Notes under the pieces: generated by a model | Database searches by the model: none | Seen by the model: the letters and a program-made list of their open reading frames with translations, nothing else | What the model was told of the DNA's origin: nothing | Source: Flavobacteriales bacterium | GTDB taxonomy: Bacteria > Bacteroidota > Bacteroidia > NS11-12g > UBA9320 | Length of the DNA stretch: 64,000 nt | Direction: 5' to 3' | Assembly (NCBI GenBank): GCA_020635355.1 | Contig: JACJZW010000002.1 | Location: 186,001-250,000, forward strand | In this document: positions 25,176 through 34,254 of the stretch, in pieces | How positions within the stretch are numbered: position 1 is the first letter of the stretch | Layout of the letters: each line of letters begins with the position of its first letter | Program-made: the position numbers and the translations under genes

Positions 25176-25679
25176 ATGGAAGAAATCGTAAATAAGGTTG
25201 CACAAAGCGGATTGGTGACCATCAATCTGGAAGATTTTTACGATACCACAGAGTGTAAGGTGATGGACCTGAAGGATAACTTATTTCAGGGGCTCATCCT
25301 TCGTGAAAAGGACTTTCGGGCCTTTGTTAAAGATCACGACTGGAACCAGTACGAAGGAAAAAATGTGTGTCTGATTTGCACCGCCGATGCCATTGTGCCA
25401 ACCTGGGCATTTATGTTGGCTGCCAATAAATTAAGACCCCATGCTAATCGTGTGTTTTACGGGACTCCGGAACAACTTCAGCAACAGATCATTCAGGAAA
25501 AAATTGATGAGCTTAACCCGGAAGACTATCGCGACGGCAAGATTGTAATCAAGGGTTGCAGCAAATTTGATGTGCCCATTGGCTCGTATGTAGCCCTAAC
25601 AGAAAAACTCACTCCGGTGGTGCGAAGTATCATGTACGGAGAGCCGTGCTCTACTGTGCCGATTTATAAACGCAAATAA
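25176..25679 (+). CDS. DUF2480 family protein
   Basis: A 167-residue soluble protein of a Bacteroidota-specific family. Recognisable blocks are LVTINLEDFY near the start, LILREKDFRAFVKDHDW, VCLICTADAIVPTWAFMLAANKL (about 63-86) and VIKGCSKFDVPIGSYVALTEKLTPVV near the end. No enzyme motif is evident; two conserved cysteines in the CLIC and GCS stretches could matter. It is tightly linked to pyk (stop and start almost touching). Confidence 0.88.
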   Translation: MEEIVNKVAQSGLVTINLEDFYDTTECKVMDLKDNLFQGLILREKDFRAFVKDHDWNQYEGKNVCLICTADAIVPTWAFMLAANKLRPHANRVFYGTPEQLQQQIIQEKIDELNPEDYRDGKIVIKGCSKFDVPIGSYVALTEKLTPVVRSIMYGEPCSTVPIYKRK

Positions 25680-25683
25680 GTAC

Positions 25684-25717
25684 GGATTCGGGATTCGGGA
25701 TTCGGGATTCGGGATTG
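25684..25717. repeat. Tandem heptamer GGATTCG
   Basis: Four perfect GGATTCG units and a partial fifth, directly after the DUF2480 stop. Farther right, near 25826-25855, TCACGCCCTTTCA occurs twice close together. Both look like simple slippage repeats in a short convergent gap. Confidence 0.85.
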
Positions 25718-25859
25718 TCCACTGAACGTCAAGGCAATCTTTGGTATTGGATCTACCTGCTACCTGTTTACCCTGACCGAGCAAAGGGAGCGTCACGGGC
25801 TAACTGCTAACTGCTACCCGATTACCCTCACGCCCTTTCATCCTCACGCCCTTTCACCC

Positions 25860-28800
25860 TCAATCCTCCTTCCGTCCCCACCATTTGATTCGGTTGAATT
25901 GTTTCTTGAAGTAGAAACCAACCCCGGTAGTGGTTACGTTGGAAACTTGCCCAAGAGTTGGGTCGTTGGCTAATTTGTGATAGGCTTTAAGTTTTAGGGA
26001 GCCGTCTTTTTTGACGTTGTAAATGAGGTCAACGTTATACGGGTTGATGCTCCCAGTTGAATAGGCATTATAACTGCCGGCCAACTCCAGCCGCTCGTTG
26101 AACAGCTTTCTTCGGGCACTAACAATCAGTTCGGCTTTTTCTTCGTCTGTGATGCCGGACCGGGTCGTGTAATCCACGCCAAATTCCCAGTTCTGATCGT
26201 ATTCGGAAATCCAGTTATTCACCTGATTGGAAAGAAAGGACCCAACACTGGAGCTTACGATGTCCCGGTAATTATTGGGGTCGGCGTTGTTGCCGGATGC
26301 CGGTACGAAGGAACCAAAGGTGAGCAGTGAAAATATCTGTCGGTTTAACTCGTCCGGATCTTCTTCAACTCGTTTGATGAGGCTGTTGAACTGGGTAAGA
26401 CCGCTGATGGACGAATTATCGGGGAATTCCATTCCAAAGGTGATATCCGGACTAAAAAGCTCCCCTTTCAGGAAGAGAATTACGTTCATCTTGATGTTGG
26501 TGTTGTAGTTTTCGGCATCCGCCGCGGTTACATAACCCAACATAAGATCTTTTGGATTTGCCCGGTTTCGTGCCACGGACGCTTGCAAGTCGATATAGGC
26601 ATTATACGGATCTCCATTCCATACAATTCTTCCGCCTTCGCGAAGATCAAATTTCTCACTAACCAAGGTGGGGGAAGAGAACGGATAAATTCCCCTTTTC
26701 ACGCGGAAATCACCAAACATATAAAAGTCCTCAAATGAGGTGTATTCCATCTGAATATTTCCGGTTCCAAAACCGGTGATCCGATCGTCCAGTACCTCAT
26801 CAAAGACCAGGTTAAATTCGGCATCTTCCGTGACATTAAAGTCCATTTTTACGGTAAGACCGCTGTTGGAGTTCAGCCGTGTTTTAGCTTTTATTTTGGT
26901 GGTATCAACCGGTTGTTTAAATCGGATGTATTCCACCAGTTGATTATCGCTTTCGGTATACAATGGTATCACAAGTCGGGTGCCTTTTGACGACGTGGCC
27001 TTGATGTCCACCAACAGATTATCCAGAGGGCCGGTAAAAGAGATATTTCCCGAAGCAATCCCGGTGCCGTAGAATACGCTGTTATCTTCTTTAGTGGTAT
27101 TCAGACACATGAAATCCTTCACATCGTTGATGCTGAGATCCAGCTCAAAATCGCTAAAAAGATTGTGTCGGATGGCGCCATTTACCTTGGCCGTACTGCC
27201 CCTTTCATCCTGCACTTTAAGGGATTTGAATTCGATGGATTTGTCGTTCAGGTAAATTCGATCGTTTACGGAATAGACGGTGTTCAGATAATCCACCTTG
27301 AATCGTGCCTGTTCCAACGAAATCACGCCTTTTAAGGTGTACAAATCCTTGTTGCCTTTCAATCTGGCGTTGGCAGTCATGGTGCCGCTAAAATCAGAGG
27401 CAACACCATTGAATATGGCTTGAAGGGGTACTACGCTGGCCTTGGATGCCCGGATATCGAGATCAAACCGGGGTGGATCTTTCCGCAAGTCGATATCGCC
27501 CATGCAGGAGATGTCTTTGAGGATGCCCTCTTTAACTTCGGCTCGAATGCGCATGAATAGCGGATCTTCATTGGATACCGTGGAAATACTGAATTTGCCC
27601 AACGTGTCGCCGTTATATGCCAACTGATCAATGTCCAGATTAGCGTGAATCACCGGTCGCTCCAACAGGTGAAAAATCTGTATACCTCCCTCTGCCACTC
27701 CGCCGGTTTGGACGTCATAGGCCTTGAGGATGGGATTCAAATTTTCAAGTTGGAATCGCTTTAAATCTATGTTTAGCGGCTTGGTTGACTGCTCCGAAAT
27801 CTCTCCCGAGAAGCGAACCTGTTGATTGGCTCTGTATAAAGTGAGACTATCCAGAAATGAACCGTGACGGGTGAACCACATGTGGTTGTTGTCGTTGATT
27901 TGCCAGGCTGAACCTTCGGTGTAGAGGTTGGACGACATAATCCGCAAGCCAATGGTGTCATTCACGAAATGGAGGGCACCGTAGGATCTCAAGGCAATTT
28001 GATCCGAGGTGTCACCAAAATTGAAAAGGTAGTCCACATCATTAGGAAGGATGCTGGCATTCAGCAGGATGTTTCGGGTTAGTAGGGTGTCGTTCACAAA
28101 AAACTGTGAAACATCGGTACTCAAGTTCAGCAATTGATGCGGCTTTTTACGCACGTTGAGGTAGTACTGATCCAGGCGGTACTGATCCCACACCAGCCGA
28201 TCCATGGTTCCATCAATTTCCAAACTTTCTTCCACAGAGTTGTAATCGGCACTGAAGTGACCATTTCCAAGGAAGAGGTTTTGCTGCATCAGGTTGCCGA
28301 TCAGTTCATTTTCCCGAACAACCATCCGGGTTTGTATGGTCACATTTTGTGGCAGTTTGATTTCTTGAGTGTAGTAATCCGGAAAGAGTGTTTGGAGAAT
28401 ATCGTCATACACCAGATCCAGGTAACTGAAATTGAAATGGCCATCGATGGAGGCATCCAGGATGTCTGATTTCAGGTCCAGGTGCCGGCCTTGTTGGTCA
28501 ATGGACGACCGCAATTCCAGCTTTTCCAGATCCACATTAAAATCTCCTCGTTTCACCTCCACATCCGAAAGGAGGGCAACACCATCAAGGTTGTCCAGAT
28601 TGGATCCCCGCAGGTTCACCGCCATCAAACCCGAAACACTCGACTCTGAGCTATCCAGGTTAAGACGTTTTAGATTGAGGTGATCCACATCGGCTGTAAA
28701 CAGGTAGGTCGGAATCTTGGGGTTGAAGTCCATTTTTCCGTCAAAGGTGAAACGCACATCATCGTCATTGGCTTTGGCGATACCATCGAAACTTTCGTTC

Positions 28801-30305
28801 TTGTAAATGCCATTTGCCACGAGTGATCGAATGGGATAGCCGTTGAACTCGATGTACTGAATGGAGCTTCGGAATTTGGCTGATAAATCTTCAAAGTTGA
28901 GGCCTCGTCCTTCGTCCAGATCAAAATTGAAACTGGTTCTGCCCAACTGAGGATTCCCCAAAAAGCTTCCAGCGTCAAAGTCTTCGGCAATGAGTTGTCC
29001 GGTGTAAAACGGAATCTCATCCTTGAGCTTAAAGTTGATGCGGGATCGCAACAAGCCCAGGGCGGAATTCATGACGCCATCGGCAGCAAAATCGGTATAA
29101 AATCCAGTCAGGTGCCCAGAGAAAACAATGTCTTCAAACCGATCCAATCTCGGCGGTAACTCCGATAAGTTGAATATAGAAAGGACATCTTCCGGACAGG
29201 TGCGCAACTCGGATAGTTCGATATCAGCAAAGGCACTTTGCCAATCCGGAAGACCTTTGAAGTCAAATTTTCCTTTGATAACAGACTCGCTCCCCAACGT
29301 GAGGTGCGCGTTGCGAACTTTAAATCGGCGAACCGTTCCTTTGGCGTTACCTGAGATGATGACGTTATTCATCTCGTACGGGGTGAGGTTATGGGAGAAG
29401 TAGGCCAAATCCTTTACAGAAACCAGAGATTGTTGTAGATCAGCCTTCATGGATACCTTGTCGATAAAGTCCGAAAGCATTCCGTAACCCGCATAGGAAA
29501 ATGATAAGTAGTCTTCCAGTCTGGAGTGATCTGTTTCCAGTAAGAGGTCGGAATATTCCATTCCGTTATAGTGGATTTTAGCCTTGCACACCATTCGCTT
29601 CACATGAAGACCATTCTTCTCGGTGGTGGATAGGTTTTTTACCTTGAAGTCCAGTGAATCTCCAATGATTCGGAAGTCCTTGAACTCACCATTAATTTGC
29701 CTGAAGGCGAAATCGCCTTCATCAAAATCACGATCCGTAACCGGTTCTGCGCCATTGATTTTGTATCGGAATTCGCCATCCTTCATCTTGAGGTTGCGAA
29801 AATTGATGTGCCAAATTACGGGTTCACCATCGGAGGGAACTTGAAAATGGCTGATGAAAAACCAATAATTTGGAGGCCCGTCTCCAACGGGAACCTTGAA
29901 ATTGACCAAGGGTTTTTCGATGGACATGCTCCGCAATTCAACATAGTGTTGTTCCTGATTCAGTGACCAGAGTTTGCCACTGAGTTTTTGAATATAAAAG
30001 AGAGTGTCGTTTTCCTGATCGCGCACGAGGGCATGGTGAAATACGAGATCACCGGAGAAATTGACGGAGACTTTATCGATTTTAACTTCGGCACCAACAT
30101 CGGCTGAAAGCCGTTCCGTGAACTGACGGGCAAGCCATGTTTGAGGTCCTGAAAAACTGAAAATGGCGATGGTGGCAACCAGCAATACAAAGAGGATGGC
30201 AAAGCCGTAGACAATGAATTTAAGTACTTTTGAAAGCGCCTTTTTCAACCGTTCGAAGGTAAGGGTTGTGGGCTGAACTTTCTCGTTGTGGCGGTTGACA
30301 TGCAT
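25860..30305 (-). CDS. tamB: Translocation/assembly module TamB-like (DUF490)
   Basis: A 1481-residue inner-membrane-anchored, periplasm-spanning protein. One N-terminal helix (about 30-52) is followed by a very long beta-rich repeat region with the look of the AsmA/TamB bridge that moves lipid, or helps outer-membrane proteins, between membranes. The C-terminal DUF490 part includes GFGTGNIQMEYTSFEDFYMFG and FRVKRGIYPFSS, then ITFGMEFPDNSS and a tail ending FYFKKQFNRIKWWGRKED. The ATG at 30305 is the only ATG that keeps the anchor; a TTG 57 bases in is possible. Its start overlaps the divergent tsaD start. Confidence 0.92.
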   Translation of the reverse strand: MHVNRHNEKVQPTTLTFERLKKALSKVLKFIVYGFAILFVLLVATIAIFSFSGPQTWLARQFTERLSADVGAEVKIDKVSVNFSGDLVFHHALVRDQENDTLFYIQKLSGKLWSLNQEQHYVELRSMSIEKPLVNFKVPVGDGPPNYWFFISHFQVPSDGEPVIWHINFRNLKMKDGEFRYKINGAEPVTDRDFDEGDFAFRQINGEFKDFRIIGDSLDFKVKNLSTTEKNGLHVKRMVCKAKIHYNGMEYSDLLLETDHSRLEDYLSFSYAGYGMLSDFIDKVSMKADLQQSLVSVKDLAYFSHNLTPYEMNNVIISGNAKGTVRRFKVRNAHLTLGSESVIKGKFDFKGLPDWQSAFADIELSELRTCPEDVLSIFNLSELPPRLDRFEDIVFSGHLTGFYTDFAADGVMNSALGLLRSRINFKLKDEIPFYTGQLIAEDFDAGSFLGNPQLGRTSFNFDLDEGRGLNFEDLSAKFRSSIQYIEFNGYPIRSLVANGIYKNESFDGIAKANDDDVRFTFDGKMDFNPKIPTYLFTADVDHLNLKRLNLDSSESSVSGLMAVNLRGSNLDNLDGVALLSDVEVKRGDFNVDLEKLELRSSIDQQGRHLDLKSDILDASIDGHFNFSYLDLVYDDILQTLFPDYYTQEIKLPQNVTIQTRMVVRENELIGNLMQQNLFLGNGHFSADYNSVEESLEIDGTMDRLVWDQYRLDQYYLNVRKKPHQLLNLSTDVSQFFVNDTLLTRNILLNASILPNDVDYLFNFGDTSDQIALRSYGALHFVNDTIGLRIMSSNLYTEGSAWQINDNNHMWFTRHGSFLDSLTLYRANQQVRFSGEISEQSTKPLNIDLKRFQLENLNPILKAYDVQTGGVAEGGIQIFHLLERPVIHANLDIDQLAYNGDTLGKFSISTVSNEDPLFMRIRAEVKEGILKDISCMGDIDLRKDPPRFDLDIRASKASVVPLQAIFNGVASDFSGTMTANARLKGNKDLYTLKGVISLEQARFKVDYLNTVYSVNDRIYLNDKSIEFKSLKVQDERGSTAKVNGAIRHNLFSDFELDLSINDVKDFMCLNTTKEDNSVFYGTGIASGNISFTGPLDNLLVDIKATSSKGTRLVIPLYTESDNQLVEYIRFKQPVDTTKIKAKTRLNSNSGLTVKMDFNVTEDAEFNLVFDEVLDDRITGFGTGNIQMEYTSFEDFYMFGDFRVKRGIYPFSSPTLVSEKFDLREGGRIVWNGDPYNAYIDLQASVARNRANPKDLMLGYVTAADAENYNTNIKMNVILFLKGELFSPDITFGMEFPDNSSISGLTQFNSLIKRVEEDPDELNRQIFSLLTFGSFVPASGNNADPNNYRDIVSSSVGSFLSNQVNNWISEYDQNWEFGVDYTTRSGITDEEKAELIVSARRKLFNERLELAGSYNAYSTGSINPYNVDLIYNVKKDGSLKLKAYHKLANDPTLGQVSNVTTTGVGFYFKKQFNRIKWWGRKED

Positions 30306-31313
30306 GAAAAATCAGACATTCGGATTTTGGCGATTGAATCGTCATGTGACGATACGGCTGCCGCTGTTATGGTAAACGGCAAAATACATTCCAACGTTGT
30401 GGCCGGTCAGCAGGTACATGCTCAATACGGAGGAGTGATTCCGGAACTGGCTTCGAGGGCACACCAGCAACACATTGTTCCAGTGGTAGATGTTGCGTTG
30501 AAAAAGGCTGGAGTTGAAATGGATGAGCTGTCCGCTGTGGCCTTTACACAAGGTCCCGGATTGCTGGGATCATTATTGGTGGGATCATCGTTTGCCAAGT
30601 CACTTTCCCTCAGTTTGAATGTGCCGCTAATTGGGGTAAATCACCTTGAGGCACATGTGCTGGCCGGTTTCATTGAGCACCCACTTGAATTTCCCTATTT
30701 GTGTTTATTGGTAAGTGGCGGACATACCCAAATTGTGCAGGTGAATAGTCCGCATGACATGGATGTCATCGGAAGGACGTTGGATGATGCTGCGGGTGAG
30801 GCCTTCGATAAAACAGCTAAAATGCTGGGGTTGTCATATCCAGGTGGGCCTCAGCTGGACAAGTTGGCGAAGACAGGAAATCCTTTGGCATTTACCTTTC
30901 CCGATTCCAGGGTGGGCGAGTTGGATTTTAGCTTTAGCGGATTAAAAACGGCGGTCTTGTATTTTGTTCGGGATGAGCGCGAAAAGCAAGCCGACTTTGT
31001 GGAACAAAATTTGAGTAATATCTGTGCATCGGTTCAGCATACGATTGTGTCTTATCTCATGAGAAAACTTAAACGGGCGATTAAACAAACAGGCATACAT
31101 AGGGTGACCATTTCGGGGGGTGTTTCTGCCAACAGTTACCTGAGGATGGTGGCTGAAGAAACAGCCAATAAACATGGATGGAAACTAGTTGTTCCCAGCC
31201 TGGAATACTGCACGGATAACGCTGGGATGATTGCCATGGCTGCGCATTTCAAGTTTCTGAATAAAGATTTTGCCGATCAATCAGTTGTTCCCTTTGCCCG
31301 AACCGGAAAATGA
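30300..31313 (+). CDS. tsaD: tRNA N6-adenosine threonylcarbamoyltransferase TsaD
   Basis: Transfers the threonylcarbamoyl group to A37 of ANN-decoding tRNAs. The ATG at 30300 gives MHEKSDIRILAIESSCDDTAAA; GTG at 30288 is less likely. Motifs seen are the metal-binding NHLEAH (about 114-119), SGGHTQIV, FDKTAKMLGLSYPGGP, FSFSGLKTAV, SGGVSANSYLR and CTDNAGMIA. Length is normal (337). The stop overlaps the next start by 4 bases (ATGA). Confidence 0.97.
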   Translation: MHEKSDIRILAIESSCDDTAAAVMVNGKIHSNVVAGQQVHAQYGGVIPELASRAHQQHIVPVVDVALKKAGVEMDELSAVAFTQGPGLLGSLLVGSSFAKSLSLSLNVPLIGVNHLEAHVLAGFIEHPLEFPYLCLLVSGGHTQIVQVNSPHDMDVIGRTLDDAAGEAFDKTAKMLGLSYPGGPQLDKLAKTGNPLAFTFPDSRVGELDFSFSGLKTAVLYFVRDEREKQADFVEQNLSNICASVQHTIVSYLMRKLKRAIKQTGIHRVTISGGVSANSYLRMVAEETANKHGWKLVVPSLEYCTDNAGMIAMAAHFKFLNKDFADQSVVPFARTGK

Positions 31314-32146
31314 AGTACATGAAGAAAAAGATTCAGTTTCTCCTCCTTTTGCTCGCCACCATCACGTGGATGAATGCAGCTTTGGCTCAGGTGGAGGATA
31401 CCACACTTTACAGAACCCATAAGATCAGCGAAGTTCAGAGTTGGGTCTATATCAACAAGTTCGAGAATTCGAATGATACATGCTTATTCGAAACCAAAAC
31501 CATCAATGAAAAGGGATGGATAACGCACATCAAACAGGATTATCACTGTCATGGTTGGGATGTGATCGCCGAAGTGAATTATCAGTACAACGATAAAGGA
31601 GATCCAACAATGATCACCACCTATAAGAACGATAATGTGGAAAGCATCGTCCGTCTCTGGTACAATGATGATCATCAGGTGATACGTGAAGAAACCAAGT
31701 ACATGGAACCATACGTGTTACTGCTGGTAACCAATCAGTACTTCGGAGACCCATCCTCTCCGGATTCGCTGATAGCCATTCAGGTGCGAAATGGTGATAG
31801 CACCATTTTTAAAACCACCTATCAATATGCCAATGGGAAGGAAGTGCGGGCTGATGTGGTAGATGTAACGAACAGCAAGCCGTTTAGTAGCATGGTCTCC
31901 AAATACGATTCCAGGAATCGGTTAAAGCGGTCCGAATACCTGATGTTTCAGATCTATGATAACGATGAGATTACCTTGTTGGAATATAACGAGAAAGATC
32001 AGGTAAGTATGTCTAAAAGTGAGCTGAACAATACATCAGCTCGGTTTTGGTATGACAAACGCGGATTGATGATCAAGACGATGTACTACAATCGGTTTGA
32101 AGAATTGGAGCGTGAAGTTTGGCATCGATTCAAGTACCGGGAATGA
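31310..32146 (+). CDS. Secreted protein of unknown function with YD-like repeats
   Basis: A 278-residue protein with a signal peptide (KIQFLLLLLATITWMNAALA). The mature part has repeated short strands such as VNYQYNDKGDPTMITTYK, VRLWYNDDHQVIREE and LEYNEKDQVSMSKSE, which recall the YD or RHS-like repeats of many Bacteroidota exported proteins. No catalytic motif was seen. It is translationally coupled to tsaD and to the fluoride channel gene by ATGA overlaps, but it has no evident functional tie to them. Confidence 0.75.
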   Translation: MKYMKKKIQFLLLLLATITWMNAALAQVEDTTLYRTHKISEVQSWVYINKFENSNDTCLFETKTINEKGWITHIKQDYHCHGWDVIAEVNYQYNDKGDPTMITTYKNDNVESIVRLWYNDDHQVIREETKYMEPYVLLLVTNQYFGDPSSPDSLIAIQVRNGDSTIFKTTYQYANGKEVRADVVDVTNSKPFSSMVSKYDSRNRLKRSEYLMFQIYDNDEITLLEYNEKDQVSMSKSELNNTSARFWYDKRGLMIKTMYYNRFEELEREVWHRFKYRE

Positions 32147-32508
32147 CGTTAGCAACACCATTATATGTGGCGCTGGGTGGCGCAATTGGCGCGTTGCTGA
32201 GATACGGGGTGGGACTGATGGTGCCCGGCACAGATGGGCACTCTTTTCCATGGTCAACCTTCGCGGTCAATGTGCTGGGATGTTTGATGATTGGAATCTT
32301 GTGGCGATTTACTGAAGGGAATCAAAAGGTATTGATACCATTACTTATGGTTGGTTTATTGGGTGGATTTACCACCTTTTCCAGCTTTGGATTGGACGCC
32401 TGGCGATTGATAGAAGGCGGTCATCTAATTTTGGCGCTAACCTACATCCTGTCAAGTACGATGGTGGGAGTATTAGCCGTTGTTATTGGAGTGAAGTTGA
32501 TACATTGA
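32143..32508 (+). CDS. crcB: Fluoride efflux channel CrcB (Fluc)
   Basis: A 121-residue, four-helix membrane protein. From MTLATPLYVALGGAIGALLRY the family motifs appear: GGAIGALLRY, STFAVNVLGC (polar channel track) and GGFTTFSSFGLDAW (central sodium site and phenylalanine box). Fluc proteins are dual-topology dimers that let fluoride leave the cell. The start at 32143 overlaps the previous stop by 4 bases. Because the upstream DNA is coding, no fluoride riboswitch leader is present in front of it. Confidence 0.94.
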   Translation: MTLATPLYVALGGAIGALLRYGVGLMVPGTDGHSFPWSTFAVNVLGCLMIGILWRFTEGNQKVLIPLLMVGLLGGFTTFSSFGLDAWRLIEGGHLILALTYILSSTMVGVLAVVIGVKLIH

Positions 32509-32515
32509 GGATAGC

Positions 32516-33784
32516 ATGAAAAAATTGTTCAGATCACTAATCTTGGTAGGCCTATTGGCCATATATCTACCGGCGAAAGCCACCTATCTTCTCATCCCGA
32601 TGGATGAGACACAAAAAGATCATTTGAAGGCGTACGGAGTTGCCTATTCCTTTTTGACCTATGATAAGGAAGTGGAGTGGTTACTCAATTATAAGGGCGG
32701 GGCATTTATGGCGCCACATTATGATGAGTTTGAAAAAATTTGCTTGTTAAAAGGTGTGAGCTTCGATAAAATTTCAGACGCCAAGGCACAGGCTATTCGG
32801 GATGAAATTGAAAATCCCGTGGTGAATGCCTCCGTTGTGAAGTTATTGACGGCACCCAAAATAGCCGTGTACTCCCCTAAAAAAGCACAACCTTGGGATG
32901 ATGCGGTAACGATGGTGCTGACCTATGCCGAAATTCCATATGAAACCATTTTTGATGATGAGGTATTAGATGGCAAGTTGCCCTTGTACGATTGGCTTCA
33001 CTTGCATCACGAGGATTTTACGGGCCAGTATGGAAAGTTCTATGCCAGCTATCGGGATGCACAATGGTACAAAGATCAGGTTGCAGAAGCCGAAGGAATA
33101 GCCTTGAAGCATGGATATACCAAGGTGTCTCAGATGAAGTTGGCGGTGGTGAAGAAGATCCGGGACTTTACGCTGGGCGGTGGATTTTTGTTTGCCATGT
33201 GTTCGGCAACAGACAGCTATGATATTGCCTTGGCTGCTGATGGAGTGGATATCTGTGAACAAATGTTTGATGGTGATCCAGCTGATCCGGCGGCTCAAAG
33301 CAAGCTGGATTATTCCAAGACGTTTGCCTTCAAGGATTTTAAAATTGAGCGAAATCCATACGTGTACGAGTATTCAAACATTGATGTAAATCCAGCTACC
33401 CGAGGAGTATCGGAACAAAACGATGTGTTTGTGCTCAATGAGTTTTCAGCCAAGTGGCACGTGGTGCCTACCATACTTACACAGAATCATCAGCGGGTGG
33501 TAAAAGGTTTTATGGGACAAACAACGGCCTTCAGGAAGGAACTGGTGAAGAGTAACGTTACCATCATGGGGGAGAACAAATCGCTTAACGAAGTACGGTA
33601 CATGCATGGTACCATGGGTAAGGGAACCTGGACGTTTTATGGAGGTCATGATCCGGAGGATTATCGGCATATGGTTGGCGAACCACCTACTGATCTTGCC
33701 TTGCATCCCAATTCACCGGGATATCGTTTGATCCTGAATAATATTTTATTTCCGTCGGCTAAGAAGGAAAAACAGAAAACTTAG
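32516..33784 (+). CDS. Secreted conserved Bacteroidota protein, often called asparagine synthetase B
   Basis: A 422-residue protein with a signal peptide (LILVGLLAIYLPAKA) and very conserved blocks: TYLLIPMDETQKDHLKAYG, VYSPKKAQPWDDAVTMVLTYA, LYDWLHLHHEDFTGQYGKFY, GGGFLFAMCSATDSYDIAL, YGGHDPEDYRH and LILNNILFPSAKKEKQKT. Homologues in flavobacteria are annotated asparagine synthetase B. Neither an N-terminal nucleophile Cys2 nor the SGGLDS synthetase loop is present, and the protein is exported, so that name is doubtful. The FAMCSATDS segment resembles a glutamine-amidotransferase-like elbow. True activity is unknown. Confidence 0.8.
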   Translation: MKKLFRSLILVGLLAIYLPAKATYLLIPMDETQKDHLKAYGVAYSFLTYDKEVEWLLNYKGGAFMAPHYDEFEKICLLKGVSFDKISDAKAQAIRDEIENPVVNASVVKLLTAPKIAVYSPKKAQPWDDAVTMVLTYAEIPYETIFDDEVLDGKLPLYDWLHLHHEDFTGQYGKFYASYRDAQWYKDQVAEAEGIALKHGYTKVSQMKLAVVKKIRDFTLGGGFLFAMCSATDSYDIALAADGVDICEQMFDGDPADPAAQSKLDYSKTFAFKDFKIERNPYVYEYSNIDVNPATRGVSEQNDVFVLNEFSAKWHVVPTILTQNHQRVVKGFMGQTTAFRKELVKSNVTIMGENKSLNEVRYMHGTMGKGTWTFYGGHDPEDYRHMVGEPPTDLALHPNSPGYRLILNNILFPSAKKEKQKT

Positions 33785-33802
33785 TGTTCGATAGTCGAAG
33801 AG

Positions 33803-33837
33803 TGGTCCTAACCAACGGGTCTTTTCCGTAGGGACCA
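33803..33837. other. Nested inverted repeat after the 32516-33784 gene
   Basis: TGGTCC (33803-33808) pairs with GGACCA (33832-33837), and an inner ACGG pairs with CCGT around a GTCTTTT loop. No T-run follows, so it is not a standard terminator; it may stabilise the 3' end. Confidence 0.35.
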
Positions 33838-33939
33838 GTTCAATCCCTGTTTAATCCATTTTCTGTGAGTAGACTAAAAAGGTTGGCTCAATCAGGGGGG
33901 TACCTGAAAAATCACATGGAAAAGAAACTCACCGCATGT

Positions 33940-34160
33940 CAAGTTTACCCACCGCGCGCCATGATCTCAAAGAAATTTTGTAGGGACACATGTGCCCCTA
34001 CCCTGTGAAAAGATAAGGGTTTGAGAGGATAATGGATTTCAAAATAATACCCACCGCAAGAAGAAACTAAACGCCGTATGAATTTACCCAGCGTTGGTGA
34101 TGATTTTAGCGAATTTTGTTAGGGATGCATGTGCCCCTACCCTGTAGTAAGATCGTGCTT
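33940..34160. repeat. Repeat array B: two ~139-bp units
   Basis: Same family and orientation as array A. Core TGTAGGGAC..CATGTGCCCCTACCC starts at 33979 and a second core (TGTTAGGGATGCATGTGCCCCTACCC) at 34117. Flanking pieces TTTACCCA and GCGTTGG match the CCCAACG-type segment of the other arrays. The GAGGAAAGTTA tail is changed to GTGAAAAG or GTAGTAAG here. Noncoding; it fills most of the gap between the asparagine-synthetase-like gene and the regulator. Confidence 0.75.
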
Positions 34161-34254
34161 TGATCGCACAAATGCATGATTAGCCTCAAACTTAAACGCT
34201 TAACCAGGCATCCGATGTCAATAGGCGTGTGAACGTTTGAAGGCAACCAGGATG

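Noticed and set aside
32030..32145. Fluoride riboswitch in front of crcB
   Set aside because: The upstream bases are coding sequence of the previous gene, overlapping crcB by 4 bases; no room for a leader.
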